From contig CAVTPU010000004.1 in assembly GCA_963736695.1 (NCBI GenBank), positions 930,001 to 994,000 of the forward strand: DNA of 64,000 nt. The letters run 5' to 3'. The translations under genes and the position numbers were made by a program. Shown in pieces: positions 1 to 9,514 of this stretch. The notes under the pieces are model-generated. The model was not told the DNA's origin, did no database searches, and saw only the letters and a program-made list of their open reading frames with translations. This DNA comes from CAVTPU01 sp963736695 (GTDB lineage Bacteria > Actinomycetota > Actinomycetes > Mycobacteriales > Micromonosporaceae). Within the stretch, counting starts at the first letter, position 1, and each line of letters starts with the position of its first letter.

Positions 1-986
1 AAACCACCAGGCACCCACACCACACCAGCCGGCGCAGTCACCCCACTCCCCGCAAAATCCGCGATGGCGATCGGGGTCGGATTCGGTCCGGGCGGCGGAG
101 GTGGAGGCGGCGGGGGATTGCCTCCGCCGGGCAAGGCAGCGCCGTTACTGTCGGTGGTCCACAGTCGTCCGGTGAGCACGCCCGCACCAGCGGTCGGATC
201 ATCACCAATCAACAACGTGCCCACCGGGTTCAACCCCAACGCGCTCACATTCGACAACGGATACACCGTCTGCGAATACGTCCCCGTCGTCGCCAACGTC
301 TCCGTCAAACCAGTCCCCGGATAATGCCGCAACACCGCACTCACATCACCCACGAACAACCTGGTCCCATCAGAAACCAGAGCCGTCGGAGCGACAGCAC
401 CCGTCGCGACAGCAGTACCCCGACAAGCCCTAGCACAAGCAGCGACATTCGAGATCCGAGTCACCCCGGCACCCTCAGCCAGATAGAGATTCGCACCGAA
501 CGCCGCGAGCGAAACCACTCTCCCGCCATCCGACGACACACCCGCGCTCTGCACCAACTGCACCGCCGGATCGCCCGCCGGAGAAGTCACCCGAGAAATA
601 TTGCCGTTCTTCAAAAAACTCACATACAACGCGCCATCCGACCCCAACGCCGCAGCAGCCGGACGATTCCCGCCCAACCCCTTCCCCGGCGCCAACTGAA
701 CAGTCTCCTGCACCGTCTCCGTCACAGAACTGACCAACAACCGGACAACACCACGACTCTTCGACGACAGATCAGGCACATAAACCAACCCAGCCGCCGC
801 ATCAACCGCCGGCTGACCCGGCGACGTCGCCGCGATCGAACACGTCGAACCATTAATCACCAACGACGCGCCCGACACATCCAAACGGCAAAAACCCTGA
901 ATATGATCCGACACCCACCAGTGACCACCCAAACCACCAGGCACCCACACCACACCAGCCGGCGCAGTCACCCCACTCCCCGCAAA
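1..986. repeat. In-frame 930-bp domain repeat inside the secreted protein gene
   Basis: Bases 1-56 are identical to 931-986. The 930-bp period is exactly 310 codons, so the gene encodes tandem copies of one propeller-like domain plus a proline linker. The nucleotide identity, not just protein similarity, points to recent duplication or gene conversion. Only one complete unit is visible. Confidence 0.8.
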
Positions 987-1091
987 GTCGGCCACCGTCG
1001 CCTCCGCCGCGCTTGCGACAACGAGTGGAGAGGCCGCGACCAGCAGTGCGGCGGCCAGGCGGGCACCCCACCGCATGGGCTTTCGTGTCAT
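1..1091 (-). CDS. Secreted tandem-domain surface protein, 5' part (runs off left edge)
   Basis: Read on the minus strand from ATG at 1091, which has a strong AAAGGAGG ribosome site 9 nt upstream. No stop occurs before the window edge. The product starts MTRKPMRWGARLAAALLVAA and has a typical signal peptide cut near residue 32 (ASA-EA). A domain of about 300 residues follows, rich in short Val/Gly/Asp strands (VVWVPGG, HWWVSDH, LYVSFLKNG, NLYLAEGAG) and resembling an NHL/SMP-30-type beta-propeller. It ends in a Pro-rich linker (about nine consecutive prolines), after which the domain begins again. The total number of repeats cannot be known. The role is unknown: a cell-surface or extracellular binding protein is inferred from the export signal and propeller-like strands only. 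Confidence 0.75.
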   Translation of the reverse strand, partial: MTRKPMRWGARLAAALLVAASPLVVASAAEATVADFAGSGVTAPAGVVWVPGGLGGHWWVSDHIQGFCRLDVSGASLVINGSTCSIAATSPGQPAVDAAAGLVYVPDLSSKSRGVVRLLVSSVTETVQETVQLAPGKGLGGNRPAAAALGSDGALYVSFLKNGNISRVTSPAGDPAVQLVQSAGVSSDGGRVVSLAAFGANLYLAEGAGVTRISNVAACARACRGTAVATGAVAPTALVSDGTRLFVGDVSAVLRHYPGTGLTETLATTGTYSQTVYPLSNVSALGLNPVGTLLIGDDPTAGAGVLTGRLWTTDSNGAALPGGGNPPPPPPPPPGPNPTPIAIADFAGSGVTAPAGVVWVPGG

Positions 1092-1293
1092 CGTTGATTC
1101 CTCCTTTCAGCTCCTGAGAGGCGACCCGGTCATGCACGACCGGCATTCACCCAGCCCGACGGTGCCCGGCCGACCCTAGGAAAACCTTGCGCGCGACACG
1201 CGGCTGCGCGAGCAGCGGCATCTCGGGTGACGAAGTGCGGCAGTCCGCTGTAGATCGACGGCACTCGGCGAGCCGCCAATCGCATATGCGGAT

Positions 1294-1689
1294 TTACCGA
1301 GCGATGAGAAAGTTCCAGAAATCCCGCAAGGAGTGGAACCCGAAGCTGAAGCGCAGAGTCAGCCACACCACGGAGATGACGATGAGCAGACCGCACAGCC
1401 CGGCGAGCATCCGCACCGTCCAGTGCTGCCGACCGAGCCAATGCCACCATCGTTCCAGCCTCGTTCGGGTGAAGTGCAGCAGCCGTTTCGCCCACGCGAA
1501 TTCCAGTGCCCAGATCGCGAGGCCGGTGAGCACGATGAGCCATCCCGGCCCCGGAAAAGGGATCAGCACGATGCCAACGGCGATGACGAGGGCGCCGATG
1601 ACTGCGATGACGAACTGCAGGCTGAGGCGTCCGGCACGGGTGGCACGGATGCGGTGACGCATCGCCTGGAGCTGTTCTCTCATCCTCAT
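1294..1689 (-). CDS. PGPGW/TIGR02611-family membrane protein
   Basis: 131 residues with two hydrophobic segments before residue 65 (about 25-45 and 46-63) and one near 95-112. The family signature FPGPGWLIVLTGLAIWALEF spans about residues 44-63, followed by WAKRLL. This matches the actinobacterial TIGR02611/PGPGW small membrane protein family, whose function is unknown. The start at 1689 is followed by a second Met two codons later; no clear ribosome site separates them. A longer overlapping minus-strand ORF in another frame has no family resemblance. The upstream 285 bp to the SsgA gene holds no gene. Confidence 0.8.
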   Translation of the reverse strand: MRMREQLQAMRHRIRATRAGRLSLQFVIAVIGALVIAVGIVLIPFPGPGWLIVLTGLAIWALEFAWAKRLLHFTRTRLERWWHWLGRQHWTVRMLAGLCGLLIVISVVWLTLRFSFGFHSLRDFWNFLIAR

Positions 1690-1974
1690 GCGTCACTCCA
1701 GCCGCTCGACGACCGTTACCGGTGTGAGGTGAGTACGACAAATGCGAACGTCGCGGTTCCCGGTGATCCCCTGCCGCTTCGCCCGCTTCCGTGCCAACCG
1801 TCGGTCAACGACAACGCCTCATGTCAGTAACCACAATAAGGATCATTCTCAAACAGCTTCCTACCACTACTGGGTGAGATCGGTAAATGACTCGGCGTGG
1901 CGGGACTGATCGCCTGAGGATGGAGTGCGGGGCAACGGGGTGTCACGCCACAAAGGGGCCGGGGGGAGTCAGCC

Positions 1975-2406
1975 ATGAGCGCTATTCGTCCACAGACTGT
2001 CGAGGTCGAGACATCACTTCGACTCGTCGCACCCGACGCGACCGCGTTGCCGGTGCGGGCCAGCCTGCGTTATGACCCAATTGACCCGTACGCGGTGCAT
2101 GTGCTCTTTCACGCCGAGACCGCCAGTGGCGAGACGGTGAGCTGGTCGTTCGCCCGCGAGCTGCTGGTGAGCGGACTCGATGAGCCGGCCGGCATCGGTG
2201 ACGTGCGGGTGTGGCCATGGGCGACGCCTCGTGGGGACTTCGTCGCGCTCGCACTCTCCTCGCCCGACGGCAATGCGCTGTTCGAGGTGCCGCGTAGTGT
2301 TCTCGTGCGCTTCCTGCGCCGCACCTACGTGGTGGTCGCACGCGGACGCGAGACCGACCACCTCGACGTCGACGCCGCGCTCGTGCGTCTGCTCGCCGGG
2401 CGTTAA
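1975..2406 (+). CDS. SsgA-family sporulation/cell-division regulator
   Basis: 143 residues, the usual size for SsgA-like proteins (SALPs). Characteristic stretches are LRYDPIDPYAVHVLFHA (residues 31-47), WSFARELL, VWPW and a C-terminal FEVPRSVLVRFLRRTYVVV. SALPs are known only from morphologically complex actinobacteria; SsgB recruits FtsZ to sporulation septa and others control peptidoglycan events. Which SALP this is cannot be decided without a tree; the length and FLRRTY region recall SsgB. The start ATG at 1975 follows a GGGGGGAG-like ribosome site. The following gene is a permease with no obvious functional link. Confidence 0.85.
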   Translation: MSAIRPQTVEVETSLRLVAPDATALPVRASLRYDPIDPYAVHVLFHAETASGETVSWSFARELLVSGLDEPAGIGDVRVWPWATPRGDFVALALSSPDGNALFEVPRSVLVRFLRRTYVVVARGRETDHLDVDAALVRLLAGR

Positions 2407-2524
2407 CCGCTCGGCGTTAACCGCCCGACGCGGTTAACGCCCGCACCGGACCGTCGAGCTCCGCCGACTGCCCGTCGGGCTGCGGCGCTCCGTTGGGCCG
2501 CGACTGGCCGTTGAGCGCCGCAGC

Positions 2525-5128
2525 ATGCATGCTCAAGGCGAGATGGTCCGATTCTGCCTGGCGGGGCTGCGCGCTCACGCCATCCGTACCCTGCTGACCG
2601 CTGCGGCGGTGGCGCTCGGAGTCAGCCTCTTCACCGGCACACTGATCTATGCGGCGACGGCACGGGCCGCCTTCGCCGACGATTTCGCCCGGCCTGCGCG
2701 CGGCGTCGACTTCGCGGTCGATCCGCCGGATTCGGCCGGTTTCGACATCACCAATCCGCTGCCCCCCACAGTGCTCGAACGCGTCACCCGACTGTCGGCG
2801 GTGGCCAGCGCACACGGACAGATGGTGGCGCCCCTGCCGATGCTCGGCCGCGACAGTCGGGTTCTGCAGAATCTCGGACGGGTGGGCTACGCCATGTCGC
2901 CACCCACCGACGACCGCATGAGCCCCGTCGACCTCACCACCGGCCGTTGGCCACACAACCCCGCCGAGGCGACACTCGACCAGATCACCGCCGATCAGCA
3001 AGGCATCTCCGTCGGGGACCGAATCACCGTGCTCGACCGCGACGACCATCACCGCGAACTCGTCGTCGTCGGCACCGTCGACCCCGGAACCTCGCCGATA
3101 TTCCACGGCTGGACTCTGCTCGTCCTCAACGAATCCGAGATAACCTCGCTCACCGGCACGCGTGGCTACGCATCGATAACGGTCGCTGCCACGCCCGGCG
3201 TCGACCATCGCCGCCTCACCGCCGAGCTGAGCGACGCCGCCGGCCCCGGACACACCGTCGTCACCGGCGAGCAGGTCCGCGCCGATCTAGCCCGCGACAG
3301 CGCCAAATACGTCGCTGAGTTCGCCGCGATCCTGCTCGCCAGCGCGCTCGTCGCACTCATCATCGCGGCCCTCGTCGGACACAACGCCTTCGCAGTGCTC
3401 GCCGCCGCCCGCGCCCACGAGCTCGGCCTGCTGCGCGTCGTCGGCGCCACCCGTGCTCAGGTGCTCGGCCTCATGCTCGCCGAAGCGCTCGGGGTGGGCA
3501 CGGCTGCCGCCGGAGTCGGCGTGCTCCTCGGCCTTCCCCTGGCATGGGGCATCGCGGTCGGCCGCGACGCCGCCGGAGCACCCGAACCGGGACACGGCCT
3601 GGTCGTCACCGGCGGCACGATCGTGACCGCCGTCGCGGTCGGGGTGCTCGCCACCGTCGCTGCCAGTCTGGTGCCCGCGATTCGCGCGTGCCGGGTGCCG
3701 CCCGTGGCGGCCCTGCGGTCCACCTCGGACCAGATTCTCGACTCGACCGCACACGGCCGGGCCCGCCGGGACCGTGTCAGCCGCGCCTGGATCGCCGTCC
3801 TGATCCTCGCGGGCGGGCTGGCGATGCTGGCACGCGGCGCCCGCGACGGACTCACCGGCGCGGTGCCCATGGCGGCGGGCGCGATGGGAGTGCTCCTCGC
3901 GGTGGTGGTGGCGACCCCACTGTTCACCGCCGCCCTGGTCAGACTGGTCGGATGGCTGCCGGGCCGCCTGTGCGGGGCGGCTGGCCGACTCGCCGTGGCC
4001 AACGCGTTGCGCGCGCCGACGCGCACCGCCGCGACCACCGGGGCACTGCTCGTCGGCGTCGCCGTCATGGCGATGCTCAGCGTGCTCGTGGCCAGCGCAC
4101 GCGACCAAGGCGAACGCGAACTCGCCGAGAATCTGCGCATCGACTTCGTGGTCGACGCGGTCGGAACCGACACCAGGGACACCCTTGCGACCACTCTGGA
4201 CACACGCCTGCGATCCGGGCCGGAATTCGAGACCGTGATCCGGACCCGCCTCGATCACGCGTGGCTGGCCGGCGCCCCGGTGTCGGTCTCGACCATCGCA
4301 CCCCACCAACCGGACACCTCGACCGAGGTGATCGCCGGCGCACTCGCCGACACGCTCATCGGCGTCGCCGCGACCACGCCGACAGCGGCCGGGCGGATGC
4401 CGGTCGCGGTGCGCACCACACTCGCCTATCCCCGAGGGCTCGCCCTCAACGATCCGATCCACCTGACCACCTTCGCCGGCACCCCGATCGACGGACGGGT
4501 CGCTGCGATCTTCGACGACTCAGCCGTCTCCGGCGACCTCATCATCGGCTGGCCGGAATTCACCGCCGCGTTCGGCGACCGAGGCGACCAGTTGCTCCTG
4601 CGCCGGTCCACTGTGTCCACAGTGGAGCAGGCGAGGGCCGCTCTCGACCAAGCACTGCGAGATTACCCGTACGCGTCGATCTCAAGCCGGGCCGAACGAC
4701 GAGCGCAACTCACCGACCAGTGGAACCGCCGACTCGGCCAGTTTTCGGCCCTGCTCGTCGCATGCACCATCATCGCGGTCCTCGGCATCACCGACGCGCT
4801 CATGCTCGCGGTGCGCGAACGAATCCGGGAGCTGTCGACACTGCGCGCACTGGGGCTGTCCCGACGAGGACTGCGGGTCACGCTGCTCATCGAGGCCCAA
4901 CTCACCGCGTTCGTCGCAGCCATCGTGGGAGTGAGCTGCGGCACCGCACTGGGCTGGCTCATGTCGTACGCGTTGATCAGTCGTTATGGTCACGGACTGC
5001 CCACGCTTCCGGTTGGCCAGCTCGTCGGCTTCGCGGTTCTCGCCTCGATCGCGGCCTCGATCGCCACCATCGCGCCCGCCCGGCGAGCCAACCGGGCCTC
5101 CATTCTGGCCGGCCTCGCGCACCGGTGA
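2525..5128 (+). CDS. FtsX/MacB-type ABC transporter permease
   Basis: 867 residues with the two-module architecture of long FtsX-like permeases. It has an N-terminal membrane helix (about 15-40), an extracytoplasmic MacB-like domain (about 50-250), a three-helix core (about 260-390), a further helix pair near 415-460, and a second extracytoplasmic domain and FtsX core near the C-terminus (about 740-860). Such permeases normally export lipids, lipoproteins or peptides, or regulate cell-wall hydrolases, together with a separate ATPase. No ATP-binding subunit is adjacent, which is unusual. The start is uncertain: ATG 2525 or ATG 2543, the latter preceded by AAGGCGAG. Confidence 0.85.
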   Translation: MHAQGEMVRFCLAGLRAHAIRTLLTAAAVALGVSLFTGTLIYAATARAAFADDFARPARGVDFAVDPPDSAGFDITNPLPPTVLERVTRLSAVASAHGQMVAPLPMLGRDSRVLQNLGRVGYAMSPPTDDRMSPVDLTTGRWPHNPAEATLDQITADQQGISVGDRITVLDRDDHHRELVVVGTVDPGTSPIFHGWTLLVLNESEITSLTGTRGYASITVAATPGVDHRRLTAELSDAAGPGHTVVTGEQVRADLARDSAKYVAEFAAILLASALVALIIAALVGHNAFAVLAAARAHELGLLRVVGATRAQVLGLMLAEALGVGTAAAGVGVLLGLPLAWGIAVGRDAAGAPEPGHGLVVTGGTIVTAVAVGVLATVAASLVPAIRACRVPPVAALRSTSDQILDSTAHGRARRDRVSRAWIAVLILAGGLAMLARGARDGLTGAVPMAAGAMGVLLAVVVATPLFTAALVRLVGWLPGRLCGAAGRLAVANALRAPTRTAATTGALLVGVAVMAMLSVLVASARDQGERELAENLRIDFVVDAVGTDTRDTLATTLDTRLRSGPEFETVIRTRLDHAWLAGAPVSVSTIAPHQPDTSTEVIAGALADTLIGVAATTPTAAGRMPVAVRTTLAYPRGLALNDPIHLTTFAGTPIDGRVAAIFDDSAVSGDLIIGWPEFTAAFGDRGDQLLLRRSTVSTVEQARAALDQALRDYPYASISSRAERRAQLTDQWNRRLGQFSALLVACTIIAVLGITDALMLAVRERIRELSTLRALGLSRRGLRVTLLIEAQLTAFVAAIVGVSCGTALGWLMSYALISRYGHGLPTLPVGQLVGFAVLASIAASIATIAPARRANRASILAGLAHR

Positions 5129-5201
5129 CAATAAGGCGTGGCAGGCGCCACGCGGCACGCCTTACGCTATGCCCCAACGGTGACACGAAAGTCAGGTCCT
5201 C

Positions 5202-6908
5202 ATGCGCTGGTCTCAACTCCACATCCCCACCCTCCGCGACAAACCCGCGGAGGCGGATGCGCCGAGTCACCAGCTGATGCTGCGCGCCGGATACATTCGC
5301 CAGTTGATGGCCGGGCACTACAGCTTGCTGCCGCTCGCGGTGCGGGTGCGAGCCAAGGTGATGGCGATCATCCGCGAGGAGATGGACGCCATCGGCGCAC
5401 AGGAGTTCCTGCTGCCCAGCATGCACCCGGCCGACGTGTGGCGACGCAGCGGACGGTGGGACCGCATCGGCGCCGAAATGTTCCGGCTGCGCGACCGCAA
5501 GGGCGCCGACCTCGCGCTGGGCATGACCCACGAGGAGATCATCACCACGGTGGCGCTGGAACTGAGCTCTTATCGCGACCTGCCCCAGATCTGGTATCAG
5601 TTTCAGACCAAGTTCCGCGACGAACCGAGGCCGAAGGCCGGGCTGCTGCGGACCCGGGAATTCACCATGAAGGACTCCTACAGCTTCGACTTCACCGCCG
5701 ACGGACTCAACCACTCGTTTGACCTGCACCACCAGGCCTATCTGCGCATCTTCGCCCGGCTCGGAATCCCCGCCATCGCCGTGCAGGCCTCCAACGGCAG
5801 CATGGGCGGCTCAGACTCCATCGAGTTCATGTGCCCGACCGACAGCGGTGAGGACCTCGTCATCGACTGCCCCGACTGTGGTTATGCGGCCAACGTCGAG
5901 CGTGCCGCCGCCCGGGTCACACCCATCGACGACGGGCCCGGCACACCCGCGCCGGAACGCTTCGACACGCCGGGCGCCCGCACCATCGACGACCTCGTCG
6001 CGGGCTATGACGCCGCCGCACACCGTCAGATCAAGACTTTGGTCTATGTGATCGACGACGTGCTCACCCTGATTCTGTTGCGGGGTGACCACGCGCTCAA
6101 CGAACAGAAACTCGCCGACGCCACCGGTGCGGGAAACCTGCGGCCGGCCAACCCCGATGAGATCCGTACGGCCCTCGGAGCCTCGCCGGGCAGCCTCGGC
6201 GCGGTCGGCGTCTCTGCCCTGCCGGTGCTCGCCGACACGGCCCTGGCCGGGCGGCGCGACATGTTTACCGGCGCCAACACCGACGACGTCCACCTGCGTG
6301 GGGTCGACGTCGAACGCGACATCGCCGTGGACAGGTGGGTCGACGTGCGTGAGGTCGTCGCCGGCGAGGCATGCGTCCAGTGTGGACAACCGCTGCGGGC
6401 GGGTCGGGCCATCGAAGTCGGACACATCTTCAAACTCGGCAATCGCTATAGCGAAGCGCTCGGAGTCTTCGTGCTCGGACCCGACGGCGAACGAGTCACC
6501 CCGATCATGGGTAGTTATGGAATCGGCGTCGAGCGGGCGCTCGCCGCCATCGTCGAGTGCCACCACGACGACAAGGGCATCATCTGGCCCGCGGCGGTCG
6601 CGCCGTTCCACGTCGACATCGTGCTCGCGCAGGCCGACCACGTCGAGGCGGCCGCCGCCGCCGAACAGATCTATCGACAACTCCGAGACAGCGGCATCGA
6701 GACCATCATCGACGACCGGACCGAACGGGCCGGAGTCAAGTTTCGCGATGCCGAACTCGTCGGGATCCCGTTGCGGGTCACCGTCGGGGCGCGGGGCCTC
6801 GCCGACGGGGTGGTCGAACTGACCTCCCGGGCCGATGGTGAAACCGTCCGAGTGCCGGTCGGCGACGTCGTGAGCCGGGTTCGCGATGCGGTCGCCTCGC
6901 TGCGATAA
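5202..6908 (+). CDS. proS: Prolyl-tRNA synthetase
   Basis: 568 residues, typical of bacterial-type ProRS. It charges tRNA-Pro with proline in the cytosol. Class II motifs are visible: motif 1 around residues 65-75, motif 2 FRDEPRPKAGLLRTREFTMKD (about 137-157) and motif 3 MGSYGIGVERALAAIVE near 435-450. An editing (INS) domain lies between motifs 2 and 3 (about 225-405) and an anticodon-binding domain with VDIVLAQAD follows at about 465-568. The domain order ARWSQLHIPTLRDKPAEAD onward matches bacterial ProRS. ATG 5202 follows AAAGTCAGG, a weak ribosome site. The gene appears intact and is independent of its neighbours. Confidence 0.97.
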   Translation: MRWSQLHIPTLRDKPAEADAPSHQLMLRAGYIRQLMAGHYSLLPLAVRVRAKVMAIIREEMDAIGAQEFLLPSMHPADVWRRSGRWDRIGAEMFRLRDRKGADLALGMTHEEIITTVALELSSYRDLPQIWYQFQTKFRDEPRPKAGLLRTREFTMKDSYSFDFTADGLNHSFDLHHQAYLRIFARLGIPAIAVQASNGSMGGSDSIEFMCPTDSGEDLVIDCPDCGYAANVERAAARVTPIDDGPGTPAPERFDTPGARTIDDLVAGYDAAAHRQIKTLVYVIDDVLTLILLRGDHALNEQKLADATGAGNLRPANPDEIRTALGASPGSLGAVGVSALPVLADTALAGRRDMFTGANTDDVHLRGVDVERDIAVDRWVDVREVVAGEACVQCGQPLRAGRAIEVGHIFKLGNRYSEALGVFVLGPDGERVTPIMGSYGIGVERALAAIVECHHDDKGIIWPAAVAPFHVDIVLAQADHVEAAAAAEQIYRQLRDSGIETIIDDRTERAGVKFRDAELVGIPLRVTVGARGLADGVVELTSRADGETVRVPVGDVVSRVRDAVASLR

Positions 6909-7029
6909 GCCCGATCTCGCTTTTTCATCGTCGGGGTCGGTCTGTGGATGACGGGTGGTCTGGTGTGGTCGTAGTCGGCTAGTCTCATGTTTCGATCTTT
7001 TGCCTGGTCGGGATGTGGGGGGACGGCGC

Positions 7030-8277
7030 GTGGGTGACGGCATCGCACCAGCGGGTTGGGTCATGAAGGGTTATGCCCCGCCTGGGTCTCCGGCGCATTG
7101 GGTTCGTTATGACCTCGCGCAGATGTGGGAGATGGTCAGGGACGAGGACAGTGAGGTCAATTACCGTCAGCGGGCGGCGTGGTTGCGGATGGCTGATCTG
7201 TGCACCGATCAGGCTGATCAGTTGTCGAAGGCTCTCGCGCAGTTGGTGAGTCGGTGGCCGAACCGGCCGGGTTCGGCGTCGTCGGCGTTGGTGGAGTATG
7301 TGAATCCGATGATTCGGTCGATGCGTGAGCAGGCGGACGCGGCGAGGAGTAATGCGCGGGCGTTGGAGAACATTACGAATGTTCTGGTGGCGGCGCGTTC
7401 GGAGATCGGTGCGTTGATGGATGAGGCTCGCCATCTGGCGGGTGTTGAGCGGCAGCTTCAGCCGCAGCGCACCCCGTCGCCGGGTGAGGCTCAGGCTCCG
7501 ACACCGTTTGTGTCGTTGACGCCGCCGCCTCCCGATTGGCGTGAGCGGATCAATGATCAGGCGCGTGAGGTGATGCGCCGCACCGACGAGATGATCGCCC
7601 CCGAACTCCACACCATCACGGTTCCCGAACGATACAAACCGAAGCCAAAGATCGAAGGGCCACCGCCACCCCCGCCACCCCCGCCACCTCCGACAGGCGG
7701 AGGCGGCTCGTGGGTGTCGCCTATTCCGCCGTTGGCGTTCGATCCTCCCGAGCCGTTGCCACTGCCCACCGGTCCGGGCCTGTCGTGGGGGTCCGACGGT
7801 GATCCGGTCCTGGCCAGTGGCCCCGGCCTCGCAGGGGCAGGTCTCGGCGGCCCCGGGTCGGGGTTCACCCCAGGCAGTGGTTCGGGGTATTCGTCGCGGG
7901 TCGACACTCCCATCGGTTCGACCCTGGCCCCCGGTGGTCTCATCGGCACCCCACCACCCGGCGTGGGAACAGGCCCGACCGTCGGAACCCGAGCCGGGCA
8001 AACCCCGCCATCGGGCACCCCAGGGACAGGTACGCGGGCGGGCGGACCTGCGGGTGGTGCGCCGATGGGCGCACCCATGACACCACCACCCCGCCAGTCC
8101 GGCACCCCACACCACATTCCACCCGCCGGACGACGCGCCACCCCACACTGGCGAAACCGAACCACCCGCGACCCCCGCGACCCGTGGGCCGTGCCCGACG
8201 GAGTTCCGGCCCTCATCGAACCCGTGACCGACACCACCGACCACGACCCCGGACCCCACATCGGACCACGCCCATGA
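7030..8277 (+). CDS. PPE/WXG100-like type VII secretion protein with proline-rich tail
   Basis: Likely start is GTG 7030, preceded by GGGGGGA; an ATG at 7063 is the alternative. The N-terminal 150 residues are helical with WVRYDLAQMWEMV and a long helical hairpin (about 45-150), as in PPE- and WXG100-type ESX substrates. The remaining about 230 residues are low-complexity Pro/Gly, including a run of about eleven prolines near residue 217. The stop overlaps the start of the mycosin gene in an ATGA, so the two are translationally coupled. A role as a substrate or chaperone partner of a type VII system is inferred from fold and neighbour; no ESX core gene is in the window. Confidence 0.7.
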   Translation: MGDGIAPAGWVMKGYAPPGSPAHWVRYDLAQMWEMVRDEDSEVNYRQRAAWLRMADLCTDQADQLSKALAQLVSRWPNRPGSASSALVEYVNPMIRSMREQADAARSNARALENITNVLVAARSEIGALMDEARHLAGVERQLQPQRTPSPGEAQAPTPFVSLTPPPPDWRERINDQAREVMRRTDEMIAPELHTITVPERYKPKPKIEGPPPPPPPPPPPTGGGGSWVSPIPPLAFDPPEPLPLPTGPGLSWGSDGDPVLASGPGLAGAGLGGPGSGFTPGSGSGYSSRVDTPIGSTLAPGGLIGTPPPGVGTGPTVGTRAGQTPPSGTPGTGTRAGGPAGGAPMGAPMTPPPRQSGTPHHIPPAGRRATPHWRNRTTRDPRDPWAVPDGVPALIEPVTDTTDHDPGPHIGPRP

Positions 8278-9431
8278 ACACACCCCGCACACCCCGGCCG
8301 CTTCTCAACCGCCGAGTCGTACACGTCACCGCCGCGATCCTCATCACGCTCGCTTTCGCCACCGCCACCCCCGCAGCAGCCTCCGCAGCCCCGACCTTCG
8401 CAGCCTCAGCCCCGTCCGCCGTATCCGCCCGGCAGGACCAGTGGCACCTGCGATATCTCCACATCACCGAAGCCCACCAGCAGAGTCAAGGCGAAGGCGT
8501 CATCGTCGGCGTCATCGACACCGGCGTCGACACCCGACACCCAGACCTCGCCGGCACCGTCACCGCCGGCATCGACTACACCACATATCCGTCGACCGAC
8601 ACCCAGACCGACACGGACGGACACGGCACCGCCATGGCCGGACTCATCGCCGCCCACGGCGACGCCACCGGCATCGCACCCAAAGCCACAATCGTCGCCG
8701 GGCGGGACGCACTCAACACGCTGGGATATGGCAGCGGAACCGTGCGAGCCATTGACTGGGCCGTCGATCACGGCGCCACCGTGCTCTGCCTCGCCTTCGG
8801 AGGAGCGGACGACACCCAACTCCACAGGGCCATCGACCGGGCCATCGCCCACGACGTCGTGATCGTCGCAGGCGTCGGCAACAACCCCGCGATCCCCGGA
8901 TACATCTACCCCGCCGCCTACCCCGGAGTCGTCGGAGCCGCCGGGATCGACAAAAACGGCGACCACGCCGCAGTCTCCGTCATCGGGCCGCAAGCCCTGC
9001 TCGCCGCACCCGCCGTCGACATCACCTCAACCAGACTCAACGGCGGCTACGGGAAGGGAACCGGAACCAGCGACGCCACCGCCATCATCGCCGGTGCCGC
9101 GGCCCTCATCCGCTCCCGATATCCCCACCTCACCGCACCCCAGGTCATCAACCACCTCACCACCACCGCCGACGACAAAGGCCCACCCGGCCGAGACAAC
9201 CAATACGGACACGGCGTCATCAACATCGTCCGCGCACTCACCACCACACCCCCCACACCCCAACCCACCGACAATCAGACCGACAACGCCAACGACATCG
9301 ACACCACCCAACCAGGCAAACCCAACCTCTGGCTCATCGCCGGCGCCGTCGCACTCACCATCATCATCGTCCCCACCCTCATGACCATCGCCACCCGACG
9401 CCGACACCACGCCGACGCCACCAAGGACTGA
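8274..9431 (+). CDS. Mycosin-type S8 serine protease (type VII secretion)
   Basis: 385 residues. Signal peptide about 1-40, subtilisin domain about 55-345 and C-terminal membrane helix about 362-380, ending in a short basic tail: the mycosin (MycP) layout. The catalytic triad is D82 (VIDTGVD), H117 (DGHGTAMAG) and S266 (GTSDATA); the oxyanion Asn is N203/N204. Mycosins sit on the outer face of the membrane and stabilise or process ESX systems. The ATG at 8274 overlaps the stop of the preceding PPE-like gene, which supports co-function. No EccB/C/D/E genes lie nearby, so this pair is split from any secretion core. Confidence 0.92.
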   Translation: MNTPRTPRPLLNRRVVHVTAAILITLAFATATPAAASAAPTFAASAPSAVSARQDQWHLRYLHITEAHQQSQGEGVIVGVIDTGVDTRHPDLAGTVTAGIDYTTYPSTDTQTDTDGHGTAMAGLIAAHGDATGIAPKATIVAGRDALNTLGYGSGTVRAIDWAVDHGATVLCLAFGGADDTQLHRAIDRAIAHDVVIVAGVGNNPAIPGYIYPAAYPGVVGAAGIDKNGDHAAVSVIGPQALLAAPAVDITSTRLNGGYGKGTGTSDATAIIAGAAALIRSRYPHLTAPQVINHLTTTADDKGPPGRDNQYGHGVINIVRALTTTPPTPQPTDNQTDNANDIDTTQPGKPNLWLIAGAVALTIIIVPTLMTIATRRRHHADATKD

Positions 9432-9472
9432 TGGCGACGCCGCGCCGCACCCAGCGGACAGTCCGCACCACG

Positions 9473-9514
9473 ACGTCCAATATGGATTTCCACTACTACG
9501 TCCATTCTGGATTT
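9473..9514 (+). repeat. Two 17-bp direct repeats upstream of the WD40 gene
   Basis: Bases 9473-9489 (ACGTCCAATATGGATTT) and 9498-9514 (ACGTCCATTCTGGATTT) match at 15 of 17 positions, 25 bp apart, in the 200-bp gap between the mycosin and the WD40 gene. The spacing fits a protein bound on nearly one face of the helix, so an operator is possible but unproven. Confidence 0.35.

Noticed and set aside
1130..1741. 203-residue minus-strand ORF overlapping the PGPGW gene
   Set aside because: Different frame, no motif; the shorter 131-residue frame carries the family signature.
3287..4462. 391-residue open frame antisense to the permease
   Set aside because: High-GC shadow ORF: Arg/His/Gly-rich with no domain, fully inside a confident gene on the other strand.
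5811..7064. 417-residue open frame antisense to proS
   Set aside because: Composition follows the opposite strand's codon pattern; no family match and the proS motifs are unambiguous.
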